Program-made: the position numbers and the translations under genes | Assembly: GCF_016808095.1 (NCBI RefSeq) | Contig: NC_068971.1 | Location: forward strand, 682,001 to 746,000 | Direction of reading: 5' to 3' | Length of the DNA stretch: 64,000 nucleotides | From: Vigna angularis | Lineage: Eukaryota > Streptophyta > Magnoliopsida > Fabales > Fabaceae | Shown here: positions 25,201-40,199 of the stretch, piece after piece | How positions within the stretch are numbered: the stretch's first letter is position 1 | Layout of the letters: each line of letters starts with the position of its first letter | The notes under the pieces: generated by a model | Database searches by the model: none | Told to the model about the DNA's origin: nothing | What the model saw: the letters and a program-made list of their open reading frames with translations, nothing else

Positions 25201-26661
25201 AATAAGTAATATATAAAAAATAAAACACATAAACACGTTCATAAAGCTTAAGTTAAAAATGAGTTTTGGAATGACCTCTTATATATAATATTCGTGACTT
25301 ATTGATTCAAATGTTTTCAACATTTCCTTAATACCTTACCTTTCCATTGAAATATAGCCTAATAATCATTCCCAACCAAAAAACTTCATTGCTTATCCAA
25401 TTTTGGCAAAAACCATCTCTAAAATATAAAAAGTTTAAAATGTTTAAAGTTCTATATTAGAAAATATATTCGCTGCTGATAAAAATGGTAATTAGATTGC
25501 ACATCATATTTGAGATAAATTATTCGCTTCTCAACTCACAATAGAAAATAGTACCCATTTTCCAATACTAGAACACACATTTGATTTAGGTAATATAAAT
25601 AATGTTTAATTAAATCTTAAATTTTTCATAGATTTCTATATTTTTAATTAAGTTCCTATTATTTTTTATTAATAATTTAAAATTTTCATACTTTTCAATG
25701 TAGTTCTTGTCATTTAATTTTTTTTCCGTTAAATATGTGATGATAATGTTGTTTTATTTATCATTTTGCTTAATTGTTATGTCTTAAAAAGTAAAAGATT
25801 TTTTTATTAATAGAAAAATATTATGATTAATGTAAAATGACAAGTGAGTTTTGTTATTTTCATTGGAAGTATATTATAGTACAAGAGATTCGTTACTATC
25901 ACCTACAATGGTGGTAACAATAACCGACGGTGACCTGGTCAATGTAAGTAATGTAGTAGAAGTCATTAAAGAACATGATAATCTAGTTATCAAACATATT
26001 TTCAATTAAATTTATAAAAGTCATTTATCATCTTACTTTAATCATAAAATCATCTCATATTAATAAAAGAACTTCACATTTTTTACACGAGAAATAAAGA
26101 TGAGATAAATATCAATCACGTCACTCGATTAATAAAAGTATTGAAGAAAAGATGATAAACTAAAATATCAGTCAAGTTACTCCATCAATACAAGTATTGA
26201 AAGACAACGACTTAGTTGAAAAATATAAAACATTATAAATAATTAATATACTAACAATATTTAGTAGGAATTAAATTGATAATATATAGAATTTATAATA
26301 GACTTGAAACTTAATTAAATCTATAAATCATTACATTTTAAAAATTTAATAAAAGAAAAATATATATTTTTATATAAATAATTGACGATATAATAATAAA
26401 TGTAACTATGTACATTTGAAGATCAAGTACCATATTAAGGCAAAAATTAATTATTAGAGATAATTAAAAAGAAAAATAACAAAAATTCTCTTTGGTTGTT
26501 ATCATATTGTAAACATGTTAAACTAAGTCTATTAAAAGTCAATTTCATATCATAGAGCTTAATAGAACATTTAATATCTTGACAAGAGTACAATCATTAA
26601 AAAAAATAACGTTTGCCATGTTGTGTTGGATTTCCCTTGTTGTAGGGAGGACAACCAAAAG
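22276..26661. repeat. Diverged repeat copy B2 (with LTR empty site)
   Basis: Paralogue of 15105-19196. It starts near TTTTTTTACCAATTTATTC (compare TTTTTAGCAATTTAGTC at 15105) and ends at GGAGGACAACCAAAAG (26661). It contains the uninterrupted CTTACATCCAAC that corresponds to the solo LTR insertion site. Relative to B1 it has extra DNA at about 22440-24285 and 24745-25720. Small reading frames at 24589-25054 are not conserved in length between copies, so I do not call a gene. Confidence 0.7.
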
Positions 26662-27324
26662 TAATCTTATTATATTGTATTTTCTTTTTTTTTATGTTAT
26701 TTTGTTGTATATGGAATGAGATAACCCAATTGCATCTATTAATATATTTGTTTTTTTCAATAAAAAAAAAGTTAATTTAATCTCAAACCGCACTACTCCT
26801 TCTATACAAAAAAGTATAAATTGAAAGAAACATTGGTGTGACTCTGTCTTCTTTAATATATTCCGACCTAAATTTCAGAAAGAAAAAAATTATTAACTTT
26901 AAGCTTGCAAACCCCGTATAAAACTTCCTTTAATTATTAATAATAAATCATAGCCACTTTAGTTATGCTCCCTATATCTCTTGATTCTTAAACCAATATA
27001 CGATCAACATGCTTCACATTAATTTCCTTTTCACTTTGATTCCTTTATATATTATATTTATTTACTCCTATTAATTTAATAACATCATAAAAAACAACAC
27101 GTGCATATCCAAGATAAAAAGAATAAAAACTAATCCATATCAGATTTAAAGGAATTTGATAAACAGGACAAAAGGTTCACTCTTCCACAAAACAACCATA
27201 TAACATACAAGTTGATTTTGTCAAATTCAAACTTTTAAAATCAATATATATTCTAAGTATACCAAAAACAGTTTTTTTCACATCTTTTCTTGTTGCCTTT
27301 GGGTGCACCTGGTGATTATAATTT

Positions 27325-27513
27325 GGATAATGATATTTGACAATATTTTTTTGACAACATTTTAACATCATCTATGTGTCATTCTGTAATTGGTCCAAAA
27401 TTACTCCACAATCAATAATAATAATCATAAACACCGACATGGACCAATCACAGAATGACACGTAGATGATGTTAAAATGTTGTCAAAAAAATGTTGTCAA
27501 AGTATCATTGTCC
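27325..27513 (+). mobile_element. Palindromic Mutator-type MITE with 9-bp target duplication
   Basis: A 189-bp foldback element. It starts GGATAATGATATTTGACAA and ends TTGTCAAAGTATCATTGTCC. The arms are nearly perfect inverted repeats of about 70 bp (TTTTAACATCATCTATGTGTC on the left and its complement on the right), with CAATCAATAATAATAATC in the centre. Both sides carry TTATAATTT (27316-27324 and 27514-27522), an exact 9-bp target-site duplication, diagnostic of Mutator-like elements. Four related copies occur at 58-63 kb. It has no coding capacity. Confidence 0.85.
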
Positions 27514-29173
27514 TTATAATTTGCGTAATAATTAATAAACATCTTATAGAAAAGTGACAGAAGAACATCACAAGTTTTAGGTAGCAAAATAGAGCCATTC
27601 ATTTGAGGGCAGCAGATGCGAAAAATAATGTTTCCACTTTGAGAATTAAAGATAATGCAAAGCCAAAAGGAATGTCTTTGCATGCATGCATGAATATCAA
27701 TTTAAAGGGAAAAAGGTTGCACTAATAATTTAGGCATTTGACATTCTAATGAATAGGAGTCAACTAAAGGTGAGTGAATTTTGGCATCTCACTTTTTTAG
27801 GGTAATTTTGCTTTGGCTCTTCACACCAAGAATAAGTCACCTTTCAAATCTAAACTATATCATTGTCACAGGTTTAGGACTAATTTATATTATATATGTT
27901 CAAGATTCCAAATATTAATATAAACAATGCCCTAGATACTTTCGAGGATATAATATATAGATGTAAAAATATGGAATATTGTGGATAATTGTGGCACGCA
28001 CCGGAATCACACTATTCTTTTTTTCTCAAACTTTTATCCGGAAATTTATATTTAAGGATTTTTAATAATATGTTATAAAATTCTTGCTGTTAAGATACAA
28101 ATAAATTTCTACATTAAATAAAATAAGAGATAGATTTTACCATTGTGAAGACTCATATGTGTTGTTTCTCCCTTCTCACATATTTGTTTCACTCTAAAAA
28201 ATCTTTTTTATTAACGAAGATATTTTACGTGTATATAAACTCATCTATCTCTTGTTTTATTGAATGTGAGACTTTGTTTGTATACTAACACTTAAGTTGA
28301 ATACTATTTTTATTTATTCATGATCTAATATTTCATTATTAATTAGCAAATAAATGAATATAGAATGAAAACTTACCTGATGATTATACTCTCTAGATGA
28401 TTACTCTCTAGAGTTGTATGATTTGATCTTTCAAACACGTTTTTTCTTAACCAAAAAAGTCTTGTATTTTTAATTTCTTTGTTTCTCTTGATAATATAGA
28501 TTTGGGTTCATATAATCTTTTTAATATATACAACCATAGAATATTTTTATTTCACTCATCATAAAAATAAATAACCCTTTATTTTCCACACATTAAAAAC
28601 TCGTTCCCTATCAGAAATATTAAAGAATAACACCCACACATTAATTATTAAATATTTTTTAACTGGATTTAATTTTAATCATAAATAAATTCATATTGAA
28701 AAACGGATCAGCAGAAGTTCATTTTGGTGTTAATAATACCATTCTCTGATAAAAGTCAGGCATGTCACTATTTCTTACTACCATTTCTTTTTTTTCAAGC
28801 TTTCATAAGTATAAATAAGACTGCTTTTTGAAAACCAGCAGCAAAACAATAATAAAAATTCCCTCTATTATGCGTAAATTCTTATTCTCCATTAGTAAAA
28901 AAAAAACAATTTTATCTAAAACAGTGCAATCAAGGCTGCACTAAGAATAATATTTATTCTCTTGCTAATAAAATCTGTGTTCGAAAGTCTCTTAAAATAG
29001 AAAAATTTAAGCATAAGAGAGTCTTACCCTTTAGAATTTAGTGTAGCAATAATAAAAGAAAAAGTTAGAAAGAGAATATTAGGTCTTGTTGTTCATGATG
29101 TATATATATATATATGGGTGGCTGTGCTTAATAAGGTAGCAATAATTCAGTATTTTGATGGGAGAAAGTCTTT

Positions 29174-29258
29174 AGCACCCCTCGAAGGCTTCCACTACTC
29201 TATATTTCTGTACAGTGGATATAATCAAATATGGAGGAGTGGACCTTTGAGGCTTGCT
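29174..29258 (+). ncRNA. miRNA-like hairpin H1, copy 2
   Basis: Identical to the hairpin at 1436-1520, as part of the segment A duplication. Arms carry CCCTCGAAGGCTTCC and CTTTGAGGCTTGCT. Confidence 0.6.
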
Positions 29259-29473
29259 CAAGCCTTTGCCTCTGTTGCAGCTGTCATAATGCAAATTCAA
29301 ACATAATCATACCACCTTTTCTTTCTTTCTTTCTTCCTATTCTCTTTGGTAAGATTTTTCCTTCTATAATCTATCTCTACCTGCTTTTTCTTCCTGTGAC
29401 ACTCTCAGTCCTTATATCAATCAAACTCCTAGCTTCTTTAACTGTCATATTTTGAGGGCATACTCTCTTTATA

Positions 29474-29476
<3 letters not shown>

Positions 29477-29528
<52 letters not shown>
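29477..29528. repeat. (AT)n microsatellite
   Basis: Counterpart of the tract at 1741-1790, with unchanged length. Confidence 0.9.
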
Positions 29529-29529
<1 letters not shown>

Positions 29530-31835
29530 CAGTTCTCAATAGTCACAAATAACTGTGATGGCTGATACTGTCATCTTGATTTGAGCATAACATCAAAATA
29601 TGTTACAAGGTCGAAAGAGAATGGGTGCTGGCTGAGAGGAAATATAAGTGTGCTGCTGATTAAGAGAAACAAAGTCAAATGTAGATATCATCCGAAGTCG
29701 ATAGAATGATATCTTAGGGTTAATTATTATATAGATTCTGATATTTTTATAACAATTTTTTTTATAATAAGTTTTATGTTATTATTTTATTGACTAATTT
29801 GAATTTATTTTAAAGAAAATATTTAAAATAAATCAATCACGAATCATAATTTAAACATTGTAAAAAAATTGTTAAAAAACATTTTTCTTGTTATATATTT
29901 GAAGTCTTGTATATTTTAAAATATAAAAACTTGTTAAGTTTTTCTTTTTTTAAAAATGTCTAAAATTAAAAAAAAAATATTTAAACTAACTTAAACTTTG
30001 ACTACATATTAATATATTATATGAAAGGTTCTCTCAAAATTTTTTTCCAAAATAATATTAAACTTTAATCAAATAATATACATTATTAATACTTCTTGGC
30101 ATGTCCGAATTTATATGTAAAGGATAAAAACTTATGCAGTTTATTTTGGATACTTTTTATTCCTTTTTATGTAAATATCAGGCTTAATCCTTGTGTTTAT
30201 GCTGTATATTAATGAGTAATGTTCGTTTTGTGGTTTCAATTTCTCAAATTATTTCTCCATACTATTAAATATGGCATTCACATGTTGAAGTAATAATTAA
30301 AAATTTGATTTGAAGTTTTAAATAAGTGTTTAAGGTGAGTTTTAACTCAATATCACGCTTTTAACACATAACTAAGTCAGATGACGTAATTCCCTTGTAT
30401 TTCACTAAAAAAATTAATAATTATGCTTTCATAATCTATTTTCTGCAACATTTTTAAATTAATAGTGAAAAGATATACTATTAAATTGAAATGGTTACTT
30501 TAATAATCGAAAAAAAATATTATTATTTATGTAATTATTAATAAAAATAGAAGATTATCAAAATGTTTTAGTAATAAAAGCAATATATAAAATGATGATC
30601 ATTAGTGTTATATATAATTGTAAAAATTATAATAAGAAGAGAAAAAATAAAAATTAATTTTTAAAATGAAAAAAAATTGTTTATTATTATTATTATTATT
30701 CAAATGCAATGTAACTAAATATACTCTCCTGTCAATGAATACACATAGTTATAAATGAAATACAACACCATAGGAATCCAATCCATGCATTGTGTGTTTT
30801 GAATAAGCCTTGAAATCGAATAAGGCTTTGGTGGAATCGATTCCAACTCCAAGTTCCACTCCTCTATTGGATATCACCTTCATCTTCAATCTCTTCAATG
30901 GACATAACTTCTCTTTCAAGACTCTTAATATAACCTAATATATTCTGAGGTAAATATGGAAATAGTTAAGGGTTATTTTAGAATTTTGTCCACACAAATC
31001 CGAGCAATTTTGAAGGATTACAAAATCTCACCCATCCATTAAATTTGTGTTTTCACTCGCTCTACAATTAATGCAAACAAACACATGCAATCCTCGCACA
31101 TCCATCTTCACACATCCACTCGAACCATTTCATCCTCTTAAATGAACACAGCTGAAATTTTTATAAATTTTTTAAGAAAATTATAATTAGTCGGTAACTT
31201 CAAATCTAAATTTATACTTTTTTTTTTCTTTTAATGTTTTGCTAACACTAATAAGACATATTTATAACATTTTATCAATTTTAATCTTAATCTTTCTTCT
31301 CGTTAATATATGTATTACTTTATTTCTATGCCATATGAATTATCAAAGTGAGATTTTCCAAATTTTCTTTATGCATAACAAAACCAGATTGCAAAAGAGC
31401 TTAAAAATGTAGTAAATAATGGTGTACTTTTACTTATACCCTTGAAGCAAAAAAGTTTGAGGTAGTAAAACCTCATGTTCAACTCTTTTTCCTATTTTCT
31501 AAAATTTAAAATTTAATGACAAACACAACATAGCCTTATACATTTTGTTATAAACTCAAACACATAAAAATCCATTTAATATTGGTTTAATATTTTAATA
31601 TTTTAATATAGTCTTTAAATTAAATAAGACATAATTAAAAAATTTAAGGTTTTTCTTTAAATATTGGTTTAGTAACTAAATATTGATTTAGTAATTAATA
31701 CTCAAAACTTCTTTTTAACACATTCAATCTTTTCAATATTAGTTAAAATAGTAGTAATTGACATTGAAAGTCTAATTTTTTTAAAAATGAACTCTCAGTT
31801 TCAGAGTTGACTACCTAGAAAGTAAAAGATTTCAC

Positions 31836-31902
<67 letters not shown>

Positions 31903-33263
31903 GTATTTTTACAAAAAATATGTAAAAAAAAAATATATTATATATCCTTAAATAAAAACTGGGAATTTGTTATACATATATTTTAAACATTTTTAAGGTA
32001 TAAAATTTGTTGTCCTTCTTTTAATGACGTAATTCCTCAATTATGAAAATGAAGTTAAATTTAATTTTAGTTTCAGAAAGAAAATTGTAAACTTATTCAC
32101 ATAAGAATTTTTAATACATTTTCAACTGCTCTGTTCTTTTAAACCGTGTATTTCTTTCTGTTCAGTAAAATTGAAAATAGCTTATAGAAAATTAATCTGA
32201 GTTTGCATTGGTTTTCACTCTTTTTTATTAGTTACATCTGTAATTATGAAAATACTTATATACTTATAAAACTTATGATATTGATAAAACAAACCCTTAT
32301 AACATAACCTTAAACTTTGATGTGGTCTTTTATAAAAAGAAACATATACCAAATACAATATAAGTTCTCAATTATTATTGCAATAACTGAATAATTTATT
32401 ACATTAAAATAAAAAATTCAAATCACTGATATCGAATGATAGTTTTTCCGTCTTGTATAATATTGCAAATTAGTCACTATACCACTTTGTATACCAATCA
32501 TTAAATAACTGATGTAAAATATATAGTGGTGGTGACCTTTTTTATGAATTATAAAGATTTGATTTAAGTAATTAAAAGTATGAAAACTAAAATAACATAT
32601 TAGATAAATTGTCTAAATAAAAAATTTTGTTGTTAAAATAGGTAATCCAGTCCAACCTAACCCAGTGTACTATTGGTTGACCATTTAGTGAGTCATCCTA
32701 ACCCGACTCACTTATTATAAAATTTAAATCCGGTCTGACTTACCACATGTTTATGAATTAAACGAATTGACTCACTGATACGTCTATTTACAAGTTTTTT
32801 TCTTTCAATTAAAAAAATAATAATTCAAATCTAAATAAATTTCAATCTAAAATGATGCTAAATTTGAAAAGGCTATTCAAAATAAAAAAATATAATACAA
32901 TCCCAAATTATCTTAAACTTCAAATATAATTTAAAGGCAAATACAAAAAACAAAATTAGGTGGGTTGGTAAGCAAATCCGACTCACCACGGGTTGAATTC
33001 GAGTAAATCGAGTTTTTAGTGGGTCGGGCTCAAAATTGACTCATCAAAATTTTAGTTTTTTTCAATCCAACCTGGTCCAAACCCGTAGTGGACTAAGTTG
33101 GCTTACCGGTTCCAACCCATTATGATAGCACTAATTAAAACACAATTAAATGTAGGAATATAAATTAAATACATAATTAAGAAATAATATTAAATGTAGA
33201 GGGAATTACATTATTCTCCCCTGGTTGAGGATGTATAAAGAAAGCAATGAGAAGAGAGGTTTA
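29529..33263. other. AT-rich intergenic DNA, duplicate of 1791-5529
   Basis: No gene seen. It includes the copy of the old transposon fragment (32642-33132) and the (AT)n tract at 31839-31899. Confidence 0.5.
31839..31899. repeat. (AT)n microsatellite, 4 bp shorter than in copy 1
   Basis: 61 bp against 65 bp at 4101-4165, the one length change I could find between the copies. Confidence 0.95.
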
Positions 33264-33386
33264 AAGCTTTCGGTGCACCCCCAAACAACTTCCGCTTCTC
33301 TTTAATTATTCATAATCAATGAATGATTTTGAAGGTAATTAACATGAAGTAGCGGGAAGCCTTTGAGGGTTACTGAATGCTTTCTC
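33264..33386 (+). ncRNA. miRNA-like hairpin H2, copy 2
   Basis: Identical to 5530-5652. The core is on the 3' arm (GGGAAGCCTTTGAGGG). Confidence 0.5.
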
Positions 33387-34383
33387 CTTTGAAATCCTTC
33401 ACAGACAGACCACTCATGATAAAACAAAAACAACAAACATCTATTTATAATCAGGCAACTAACGTGCACATGTTTTTTCTTTGATTCACCGTATTTTAGA
33501 TAAGATTACTTTATTGATCACAAATAATGGTTAGAATCTGTTCCTAATGAAACTTGGCTGTTTTTGCTTTTGACAAATAAAAAGAAAATCTCTGCTACCA
33601 TGAAAAAAACTACTAAGATTCTGTACTGAGTTGACACAGATTGTGCAGACATTCCGTGTCTATCTAACCATGCATGGCCATGCATTTCAATTATCAAAGG
33701 CAGAGACGGAAAAAAAAAGTGCGTTGACATTCTGATATATATATACACACACCCATATATGCAGTAACAGTATCCAGAAACAGATAGGATATTGCTTTGG
33801 TTGACTCTTCCCATGCAGAATAATTTATCTGTCAGAAGCTAACTGCACATATTATATTTCTCCAAAGTCGTTACTTTTCTCAGTTCTTTCAATTTTTCAA
33901 CCTATCATGTATATTTTTTTTCTTGGTTTTGGGATTTATCAGTTGGATTATACGAAATACAATCTTATTATACTATAATATAGACTTGTTCATATAGTAA
34001 TGTCAAATAGGCAGGTTCTATAATTTAGTCCTTATGTTGTTTTTGATGCGTTTTGTTTTTTACATTATTTTTTTACTCAATTGAATTCTTATTTTTTTAA
34101 ATTGATTCAGAGCTCTATATTTTCATGCTTTGAGTACATACATATACAGTGACAGAAAAGATAAACTTAGTTGTGGTATCAGAAAAAGATATATGGAAAA
34201 TAAAAGCAAAGCCGAAACGTGGAGAAGGGAATAATGAAGAGAATTCGACTTGACTTTGGAATGTATTCGATTTAATTAACCTCTTTCAGAGACCAAGGGC
34301 CAAGCATTCTTGTCTATAAATACCAACCTAAAATGTCTTTCACCAGTATCAAAACTGAGGTTAACAGAAGAATTTTTCGTGTA

Positions 34384-34448
34384 CCCTCAAAGGCTTCCAG
34401 TATTCAGTAAGCTAAGATGCTTGAATGAATGCTGGAAGCTTTTGAAGG
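34384..34448 (+). ncRNA. miRNA-like hairpin H3, copy 2
   Basis: Identical to 6650-6714, including the TATA box upstream (34314-34322). Confidence 0.65.
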
Positions 34449-35147
34449 AATTTGAAACCTTACTTCTACAAATATGATCTATATTCAAAACTGTTCACTT
34501 TCAACAAAATTACCTTTTCTTGAAAGGAGCTGAATAGTGGCTCAGCAAAAAACCTATTTTTAAGCAAAAAGCGCACATATATTGTCCAAACTGAGTAATT
34601 CAAATTTTCTTTTTTAAACATACATCATTCATTTCATCTTTTTTGTTCTGACAATTGTTCTGGAAAATGTTTTTTCTGTAAGAGATCGTTTATCCAGAAG
34701 AACACTTAAGTTATGACTTGTACAAGTTCTATATTTTCCGTATACGTCTCTTGTTATGTGTGTAAACTCTTTCCATGACTTTTCTTGGTGAATCCATAGA
34801 CTCTTGATATTCATTTGTGATTCAAACCGACCCAGTTGTATGTTTTAAACAGAGAACAAATTTAGAAAGAAAAAAAAAGGGGATGAAAAGTAGCTGCAAA
34901 TGTCTAAGGCACATATATCTATTGAAGTACTCGCCTGTATTAGTTTCTGATTTTCTATACAAAAGCAATCATGTATAATCAAGCACCCCAAAATGGGATG
35001 CAAAGAATGAAGGCATGGGAGTAACAGAGAGTAAACTCCCATCACAAAAAAAAAAGAAAAAAAAAAAGAACAAACAATCAGAATACAAAGCATTAACAGA
35101 AGTTGGTCAAGCTCTCTGCACTAACAAACCTCTCGCATACAATTTTC

Positions 35148-37784
35148 TCAACCTGTAAACAAAAAACATAAGAGACATGCATAAATATATCATTGTCATA
35201 AAATGTGGTTGTCTTGTGTGTTTGTGTGTCCGTATATATCTGTTTCAGTTCAGAAAACTACTTTAAGGCTTTTAAAATCTTAACACCTACTAAGTTTGAA
35301 CAGATTGTTGACATATGAATGAAATTATACACTGTATCAGACTAATTTTTCAAGTTCAATTTCATTTGGGAGGAGCCATGTATTCAACTGATTAGTTAAC
35401 TCCTCGAGACATTGTATATTGAATTTAATTAAAATATATTAAAAATATGAATTTTTTACACTGTCATCGTTCCTGGATTGACAAGTATAAAAAGATTTTT
35501 TACTCTTGTAATACTTAATTTAAAAGTCATATCTGAGTAATTTCTAGTAGATTGATCATACAGAAAATTTTACACTGAAAGCATACTAAATTAAACTCTT
35601 CATATTTACCTGATAATATGACCAAGCCAAGGTACAAAGATCCGCAAAGAAATGCAAATGATATCATCCCCCTGAAAGTGGAATCCATTGCAGAACGGAA
35701 TATTAATGACTACTAGCTAATACAAATATAGGACATAAATTCAGTTTATCCCCAGTGATAAAGCATATATTACAATTGTGAGTCAACTGCTCATTCATGT
35801 ACTTTACCCCTATTGCTACACTGCTATTATATGACCATCTTAATCATTATAAGCAAAGAACTACTATTTAATAGAGTTTTAACTATGACAAAAAAAAAAA
35901 CTCCAAATTTCAATCCTAATAAAACCAGCAAATATTGGTCCAAAATAAAAGGATTATCTTGCATTCAAGCGTGCTTCGGAATAGCAAACTCACCAAATAA
36001 CTCCCCAGCCAAAACCATTACAAGGGCATGGACAAACTTCTGCAAACTTTTCAGCGTCACTAGAGTTGACTCTTCGAGATATTAAATCATCGTAAATATC
36101 TAGATCACATAAATTTTAATCATGTTATATAAGTGGTAGCAAAAATTTTATTATCCAAAGTAAAATAAACCATGTAGAAAGTGCTTAAAAGTATACCATA
36201 AACTGAAAACAAACTGTTCATGACACCTGAAAAGTAAATCATAATTAGTAGTCTATTTAGTTCAAATAATTTTTGGAAAATGGATGAAGAGGAACATACC
36301 AATAAAGAGAATGACATAGCGAAGGACATGAACTGTTGTTTTCTCTTGCAGAACCCAAATAACAGCAATAAAAACAATAAATCCTGATATTAATTGGTCA
36401 ACAAAAATGTCAATGTGAGAATTGTCAATGTCATCTTTCCACTTTTTCACATTCTATTTGAGAAGAAGATCACAAAACCACTCACCAATACATAGTCCTC
36501 GAAGTGTCCACTTTTTGAATAAAAGTGTGTAGCAAGATAGGAAAAGGGAGAGAAGTCAGAACAAAAATAGCTTTGATATATTGGTACAAAACATCTCCAT
36601 CTATAATCAATCTTACATTTTTTGCAAGAAAGAGCACAACAATCAGAGCAGCAATAAAGCAACCAGCAGCAATTTTTGCGGTGAGAAGATTTGTGGATGC
36701 AAGTATCAAAGCCATTCCCCAAAATGACGAACCAAGATCTAGAAGAAAAATCAATCAGAATAATGGTAAATGCAATTGAGAAGTCTTCTTATCAATTTCA
36801 AATCATATGCATAAAAAGGTTAAGAAGTCTATCCATTCAAATACAGAATATCCACATATTGCATGTCACAATTTCACATCAAACCCATAGCACATTTGGT
36901 GATGATGTTAGTTTTATAAGATTGTTATCCACAAGTCCCTGATTCTAAATGAACTTAAAAAATTGAACCTCATTGCATTAACTTTTTATATATCAAATGA
37001 AAGTAAAAATTAAAGTGTTAACTAAAAATTAAGGGAGAAAAGTGCATTACATCCAGCAGGCAAGATCACCCAGTATATTCCACCACGTGTCTGGGTTACC
37101 CCACCCTCATTTGCGTGAACCTGAATTCCTTCCACCTATTGAGATCAGACTAAAAATGATTCAGTATACAGAAGATACAAATATAAAGAACCTTACACCA
37201 GAGTCAAATTTTTGCAATGACTCAGGCTCCATACAATAAGACCATCATGGTCGGGCCAGCTGTAAAAATATGCATAATGCTAATGATCCACAGTGAATAT
37301 ATTGTTACCAACATGGTATATACTTTGTTTAACTGGAACATGCAGCATTAATGCATCACAATTCACAAAATTTACTGCATATGAATAAATTACGAAGCAA
37401 TGAAAGTGACAAATTCCTTAAAAGACCTCAAGAGTGTGTTTGGCCAAATTAGTTTATAAGCTAACTGGTAACTAGTAAACTAGTAGTTTCTAGTAGATAA
37501 GCTAACTACTAACCAATAAGCTCAGTTTATAAGTTCCTAGTCGATAAACTAGCTTACTAGATTAAAGATGTTTGATAGCTTCAACATCAAAATGCATTAA
37601 GCTACAACATTTACAGTTTTTACCTTGCCACAAGTGAGCCAGCAAGCAATGGCATGACTAGCTTCATGCAGAAACACAGTGATGAGCTTAAAAGGTGTAA
37701 GTACAAAGGTCCTCCATAGCTACAGCCACCACCACAACAAAGTAATATAACACAAGTAGATCAGTTATACAGCCTGAGACCAAA

Positions 37785-37858
<74 letters not shown>

Positions 37859-38828
37859 CATTGTGCCCTAAATAAATCTACATGAAATGTGGTGTAGCAT
37901 TAATATGTATGGTTACTAAATCAAAACAAATATCTGCAAACTTACCTTAGTAACCACTAACTATTTAAATACGGTGTAGCATACTAGAACAAACTAAGGA
38001 CCTCCTTTTGAAAAGGTCTTTTGTCTAATGCCAAGACCACCAAGTTGTTCAACTTACGCAACCATGTATTATTTTTAGGGATAAGCCCATCCAAAAGAGC
38101 TACCAAACTTTGATCCAGTCTCAAGTCAACTAATTTGGGAAAAAGTCAGGCGGAAATCACAAATAATCGTTAATCCCCTTGCTAACCGTCCACATACTTT
38201 ATCCAAAAAACAAAAAACTTAAAAGGCAGAAACTTTCACATGGTAACGTCATTTGCCACTCCAATTCACAATCCCATTCATAACTTAACATCTATTGAAT
38301 GCAATTGTGTTTCTCTCAACATCCCTTTGCTACCACTACGTAGTAGGATTGAAATAATTTAAATGCATGATATATCATTGCAATCAAATAAAGCAAGATA
38401 TAGCTTTGATTACATTAAGACAATCACCTACAACTACAAACATGTGCAGTCAGTAATTAGTACGAATTAGTAACTAGATTACAGAGAGACAGAGATAGAT
38501 AGATAGATAGCTAGAGAGAGAGAGAGAGAGAGAAAGTGGTTGTCATTAAACATCGCAAAAAATTACTTCCAATTTCACTTGAATTTAAATTTCAAACTCT
38601 CTTTTTTTCCTCTAAATCTAATTCCTTAACAGGGTATGTTTTCCTTTGTGGGAAGGAGTAAACAAAAATTTGGTTTTGATTTTGAGGGTGTTTTGAATGC
38701 AGAGAGAGAGAGAAGTAGTGTACCACAAGGATTACAACGGTGAAGCCAGCAACACAACCAATGAAGACCTTCTGGTCATGGTCACAACAGTTCCTGAGCT
38801 CCCAGTTGGGCATAGCTGATGAGCTCAA
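35148..38828 (-). CDS. Peptidase M50B-like integral membrane protein, copy 2 (10 exons)
   Basis: Exact counterpart of the gene at 7414-11094, shifted by 27734 bp. Exons on the minus strand: 38828-38724, 37719-37624, 37135-37051, 36738-36617, 36510-36486, 36383-36300, 36226-36197, 36099-35994, 35671-35610, 35152-35148. It encodes the same 239 residues, including HEASH at 53-57. Upstream DNA is also duplicated for several kilobases, so both copies should have the same promoter. The duplication doubles the dosage of this gene if the assembly is right. Substrate and localisation are unknown; the HExxH motif inside hydrophobic sequence suggests an intramembrane or membrane-bound zinc protease, though family members may be inactive. 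Confidence 0.9.
37789..37856. repeat. (AT)n microsatellite in intron 1 of M50B-like copy 2
   Basis: Same length as the tract at 10055-10122. Confidence 0.9.
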
Positions 38829-38995
38829 ACGAAACGGCTATGAGGAATCGAAGTGAAAAAGGATTGAACTTTGATGGAAGATAATGATGGGTTTTGTGTT
38901 GAATCAATCCTATGATTGAAGGAAGCGTTTGGTTTGGTGGGGTGTGGGAATCACAACGAAGAGAGAGAGGGAGTGAAGGTATAAATCAAACAAAC

Positions 38996-39001
38996 ACCAT
39001 T

Positions 39002-39046
<45 letters not shown>
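38996..39046. repeat. (TTTA)n microsatellite, copy 2
   Basis: Counterpart of 11262-11312, upstream of the second M50B-like gene. Confidence 0.9.
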
Positions 39047-39048
<2 letters not shown>

Positions 39049-40199
39049 CTTTTTAAACTTAATTTTATATATAAGAAAAAAGGGAGACAAAGCGTTTAAT
39101 TTCAGGTGGCCAACGCGTAAATAAGGTCAACCATTTTTGTTTTATTTCATTCTTTCTTCGGTGAACCGTTCCAAGATTTCAGATTTTTTCTTCTTTCAAA
39201 TTTTGAATTTTACTTCATTAAAGGAACTTGCGTACCATATACTACTTCCAATTTATCCTAATTTTAATAGATTTTACTCATAATTCATTATGGAACCAAT
39301 CATTTACTTCATTTTATATTAATATGTTACTGTAAAATATCTGCTTTACGTGAAGGAAAAAAACTCTGCCAATTCATTATGTGAGAAACCTTTTATATTT
39401 AAATAACTATACCACTTTTAAATATATTCTTGTGCTTCTTTTAAATTACTTTTTTTATTATTATTGTTTCACAAATTTAGAAAATAAATTAAGTAATTAA
39501 GATTGAAAATATAGCTCCATTTGATTTTTTTTTCTTTCTAAAACTAGAATCAATATATGTAATAAAATGTTTTATTTTTCTGATTTGCTAAAAAACAGAA
39601 TATTTGTATTAACGTCATTAAAAATATTTAAAATTAATATGCACCACTAAAATGTGAATAAAAATAAGTCAGTAACAATAATAGTATAGCTAATAAAAAT
39701 AAAACAATAAAAAATAGAAATTATAGATTTTCTTAAAAACATTATTTGTTAAGCATTATCACAGTAAAATATATAATTTACTACAGCATCTTTTTTATTT
39801 CACAGTGCTTGCTTCCAATTAACTAGTGATATAACAATAAAAAAGAAATGGATTTCAATCAAACAGGTGGAGTGAAAAATATACTTCACATATGAAACCT
39901 GCATTTGCATTGGGTTCGATCACATTTTGATTCTGAAAAATTGTTTCCATTTCCCTCACTTGATGCTTGTTTTCAGGGTAAGCCAATTTGAAAAACATAC
40001 AAAACAAAGCCAACTCTAACAATCATCAATTCATCAATTGATTGTTTTTGCATATAAACAAAAACAGTGACTTTCATCGACCTATGAATGAACCAGTTTC
40101 ATGTTGAGGATTGAAACTTTGCATTCCCATTTCTCCCATGCATAAACGAAACACAGCACAAAGGCACACAGAATGGTAAGAATCAGCTGTGGAGTGGAG